Part shown: positions 38,723-40,540 of the stretch, one piece after another | Layout: every line of letters begins with the position of its first letter | How positions within the stretch are numbered: position 1 is the stretch's first letter | Origin: JBAYJM01 sp964350585 | Lineage (GTDB): Bacteria; Patescibacteriota; Patescibacteriia; 2-01-FULL-39-33 | Length of the DNA: 40,540 nt | Direction: 5' to 3' | Assembly (NCBI GenBank): GCA_964350585.1 | Contig: CAYGKC010000006.1 | Location: forward strand, 1 to 40,540 | Program-made: the position numbers and the translations under genes | The notes under the pieces: generated by a model | Seen by the model: the letters and a program-made list of their open reading frames with translations, nothing else | Told to the model about the DNA's origin: nothing | Database searches by the model: none

Positions 38723-39826
38723 ATGTCAAAAGATTATTACAAAATACTTGGAGTTCAAAAAGGCGCTTCTCAAGAAGAAATCAAAAAAGCTTTCAGAAAA
38801 CTTGCTCATGAGCATCATCCTGATAAGGGAAACGGAAGTGATGAAAAATTTAAAGAAATTAATGAAGCTTATCAGGTTTTAGGAAATGAAAGCAAAAGAA
38901 AGCAGTATGACCAATTCGGTCAGACTTTTGGAAATGGCGGTGGTCCAGGAGGGTATGGTTATCAGGATTTTTCTAAATCGCAAGGAAATCCGTTTGCTGG
39001 TTTTGATTTTGGCAAGAATGGAGCAAATTTTGATTTTGGAAATTATGAAGATTTGGGTGATATTTTTAGCAGTTTTTTTGGAGGAGGACAAAGAAGGGAA
39101 CATGCCACCTCCAGAGGCAGAGATATTGAAGTAAATATTAGTTTGGATTTTGAAGAAGCGGTATTTGGCGTTGAAAAAAATATCAGTTTGAAAAAAAACA
39201 TTAAATGCGATGTTTGTTCCGGTACGGGAGCTGAGCCGGGATCAAAAGTAAATACATGCAATACCTGCGGAGGAAGCGGTTATGTGAGTCAAATACAACA
39301 AACTTTTTTGGGAAATATCAGATCTCAAACAATTTGTCCTAGTTGTCGTGGAGAAGGTAAGACTTATGAAAAAAAATGCCATAAATGCAAAGGAAATTCA
39401 TTTTATCCAGGAACAGAGGAAATCAAGGTAAAAATTCCAGCCGGTATTGACGATGGCCAATCTATTAAATTATCGGGTAAGGGTGAACCTTCAAAATCAG
39501 GCATGGCTGGTGATTTATATATCAGAGTCAACGTTAGAGAAAACAAAAAATTTAATAGGCAAGGTGATGATATTTACAGTGAATTTCATATTAAAGTATC
39601 GCAGGCAATAGCTGGTGATAAAATTGAAATAGAAACTGTTGATGGCCCTGTTATTTTGAAGATACCCGAAGGCACGCAAAGCCATACGCAATTTAGATTA
39701 AAAGAAAAGGGCGTTCCTCACTTATATGGCAGAGGAAGAGGGGATCATATTGTAGATGTTTTAATCGATATACCAAAAAATTTATCAAGGCATCAAAAAA
39801 AATTAATTGAAGATGCCGGAATATAA
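38723..39826 (+). CDS. dnaJ: Chaperone DnaJ (Hsp40, class A)
   Basis: Delivers clients to DnaK and stimulates its ATPase. 367 residues. The J domain (residues 1-70) has YYKILGVQKGASQEEIKKAF and the invariant HPD (EHHPDKGNG). A Gly/Phe-rich linker with Asn and Asp extends to about 120 (GFDFGKNGANFDFGNYEDLG). The zinc domain carries four motifs: CDVCSGTG, CNTCGGSG, CPSCRGEG and CHKCKGNS, the last lacking its final Gly. C-terminal substrate-binding domains: KIPAGIDDGQSIKLSGKGE and GRGRGDHIVDVLIDIPKNL. It is separated from dnaK by a terminator, a promoter and the iron-sulfur trio, an unusual arrangement. Start ATG 38723 has no ribosome binding site but is 2 nt from the previous stop. Confidence 0.97.
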   Translation: MSKDYYKILGVQKGASQEEIKKAFRKLAHEHHPDKGNGSDEKFKEINEAYQVLGNESKRKQYDQFGQTFGNGGGPGGYGYQDFSKSQGNPFAGFDFGKNGANFDFGNYEDLGDIFSSFFGGGQRREHATSRGRDIEVNISLDFEEAVFGVEKNISLKKNIKCDVCSGTGAEPGSKVNTCNTCGGSGYVSQIQQTFLGNIRSQTICPSCRGEGKTYEKKCHKCKGNSFYPGTEEIKVKIPAGIDDGQSIKLSGKGEPSKSGMAGDLYIRVNVRENKKFNRQGDDIYSEFHIKVSQAIAGDKIEIETVDGPVILKIPEGTQSHTQFRLKEKGVPHLYGRGRGDHIVDVLIDIPKNLSRHQKKLIEDAGI

Positions 39827-39832
39827 TAAAAT

Positions 39833-40375
39833 ATGCTTTTAGTAATCATGATTCTCATGTTAGTCGTTTCTTTAATCGTACTTTTTTTATCCGTAAGTGT
39901 TGTTACAGGAATATTTATTACCAAAGTTCCATTCGTTTCATCGCAAAAGAAATCTTTCAAATCTTCAATGGAAGTAGCGGGACTAAAGCCCGGAGAACTG
40001 TTGATTGACTTGGGCTGTGGGAAAGCGCATCATTTAATTTACGCCGATAAGAAACTTGGAGCAAGATGTGTCGGTTATGAGCTGTCATTGTGGCCCTATC
40101 TTTGGTCTAAGTTTAACATCCTAGTATGGAAATCCAAAGCTAGAGTATATTTTAAAGATTTTTTTAAGGCGGATATATCCCAGGCCGATGTTATTTATTG
40201 TTATTTGTTTCCAGAGATAATGGATAAGTTAGAACCGAAATTTAAAAAGGAGCTCAAACCAGGAGCAAGAGTTGTCTCTTACGGTTTTAAAATGTCAAAA
40301 GCGATAGCCGAAAAAATTGAGATTACAAATGAAAACAAACCGAATCTGGGAAAAATATATTTATATAAATATTAA
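39833..40375 (+). CDS. Membrane-anchored class I SAM methyltransferase, FAM173/ATPSCKMT-like
   Basis: 180 residues. The first about 30 form one membrane helix (LVIMILMLVVSLIVLFLSV). The rest is a compact Rossmann-type methyltransferase: motif I LLIDLGCGKAHHLIYADKK, acidic motif II VGYELSLWP, a motif IV-like position DVIYCYLFPEIMDKLEPKF, then post-motif GARVVSYGFKM. The Asp-Val-Ile-Tyr-x-Tyr-Leu-Phe-Pro stretch with following Leu-Glu is like the FAM173/ATPSCKMT lysine methyltransferases, which methylate a lysine of the membrane ATP synthase c ring in eukaryotes; no target is known for bacterial members. Its start lies 6 nt after the dnaJ stop, so it is probably cotranscribed. Substrate unknown; a membrane protein is a reasonable guess. 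Confidence 0.8.
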   Translation: MLLVIMILMLVVSLIVLFLSVSVVTGIFITKVPFVSSQKKSFKSSMEVAGLKPGELLIDLGCGKAHHLIYADKKLGARCVGYELSLWPYLWSKFNILVWKSKARVYFKDFFKADISQADVIYCYLFPEIMDKLEPKFKKELKPGARVVSYGFKMSKAIAEKIEITNENKPNLGKIYLYKY

Positions 40376-40397
40376 TTTGTATAAAATTAGCTATTTT

Positions 40398-40426
40398 TCA
40401 ATGCTTCAGACTGTCTGAAGCATTGA
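40398..40426 (+). terminator. Perfect inverted repeat, likely terminator after the dnaJ unit
   Basis: TCAATGCTTCAGAC (40398-40411) and its exact complement GTCTGAAGCATTGA (40413-40426) with one base between, so in RNA a 12-bp stem with a 5-nt loop. The following ATTTTAATAG is T-rich but interrupted, so termination may be partial. It overlaps the -35 box of the tRNA promoter. Confidence 0.6.
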
Positions 40427-40451
40427 ATTTTAATAGTATTTTTGATACAAT
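40423..40451 (+). promoter_or_regulatory. tRNA-Glu promoter
   Basis: TTGAAT (40423-40428), 17 nt, TACAAT (40446-40451) with TGA directly before it (extended -10). Start near 40458, about 8 nt before the mature tRNA. Confidence 0.7.
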
Positions 40452-40465
40452 TTTTTTGACTCTTT

Positions 40466-40540
40466 GGCCCTATCGTCTAACGGTTAGGACGCGGCCTTCT
40501 CAAGGCTTAAATCGGGGTTCGATTCCCCGTAGGGCTACCA
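40466..40540 (+). tRNA. tRNA-Glu (anticodon CTC)
   Basis: A 75-nt cloverleaf ending at the window edge, with CCA encoded. Acceptor stem GGCCCTA with TAGGGCT (a G-T wobble at the first pair); D stem GTCT/GGAC; anticodon loop TTCTCAA with CTC at positions 34-36 (40499-40501); T stem CGGGG/CCCCG around TTCGATT. The anticodon stem CGGCC/GGCTT has one C-T mismatch at its outer pair and one G-T wobble, so it is weak at the base. Identity as tRNA-Glu also agrees with the D-loop and the TATCGTCTAACGGTTAGGAC body. Confidence 0.95.

Noticed and set aside
1..40540. CRISPR array, insertion sequence, prophage or restriction-modification genes
   Set aside because: No regularly spaced direct repeats, transposase, integrase, phage structural or restriction genes could be found on either strand.

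Overview
The window is an AT-rich (by eye about one third G+C), densely packed bacterial chromosome segment with a two-contig-join assembly history (two runs of exactly 100 N). TGA is used as a stop (for example at the end of the RseP and EamA genes), so the code is standard table 11. Small gene sizes, few Shine-Dalgarno sites, DUF4012 next to glycosyltransferases, an INS-less prolyl-tRNA synthetase, a shortened HrcA and many proteins without a clear family point to a member of the Candidate Phyla Radiation (Patescibacteria, Parcubacteria-like). That placement is inference from gene content.

Layout. 1-8061: lower glycolysis (3' part of pgk, eno, two tandem gpmI) with two uncharacterised proteins, the tail of a SIMPL/DUF541 gene cut by gap 1, and an antisense 'island' gene (4383-4748). 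8184-14492: an envelope polysaccharide block of three GT2 glycosyltransferases, a DUF4012 membrane protein and a first MreB. 14493-14778: no gene, but nested inverted repeats. 14779-17031: a ProXp/YbaK-type tRNA-editing protein, a second antisense island gene (15340-15708) and a GT4 glycosyltransferase. 17032-26827: holB, a BNR-repeat lipoprotein, frr, rseP, a small unknown gene, proS, and the cell-shape operon mreB-mreC-mreD-mrdA. 26944-29485: greA and gyrB, convergent over one shared terminator. 29703-31463: an unknown one-TM protein and an EamA transporter. 31592-35309: a CIRCE-controlled heat-shock operon hrcA-grpE-hsp20-dnaK. 35350-40375: a separate transcription unit with a three-gene 2-hydroxyacyl-CoA-dehydratase/activase-like iron-sulfur system, a DUF3467 protein, dnaJ and a membrane-anchored methyltransferase. 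40466-40540: tRNA-Glu(CTC).

How genes fit together. pgk, gpmI and eno catalyse consecutive glycolytic steps. The compact ProRS without its editing insert and the free-standing editing factor form a logical pair. The two MreB paralogs sit in different settings: the one in the canonical mre operon has lost the key phosphate-2 aspartate, while the one in the polysaccharide block keeps it. The most unusual parts are the ATP-driven iron-sulfur trio lodged between dnaK and dnaJ, the pseudo-MreB in the mre operon, and the two autonomous antisense genes, each with a perfect consensus promoter, a strong ribosome binding site and its own hairpin.
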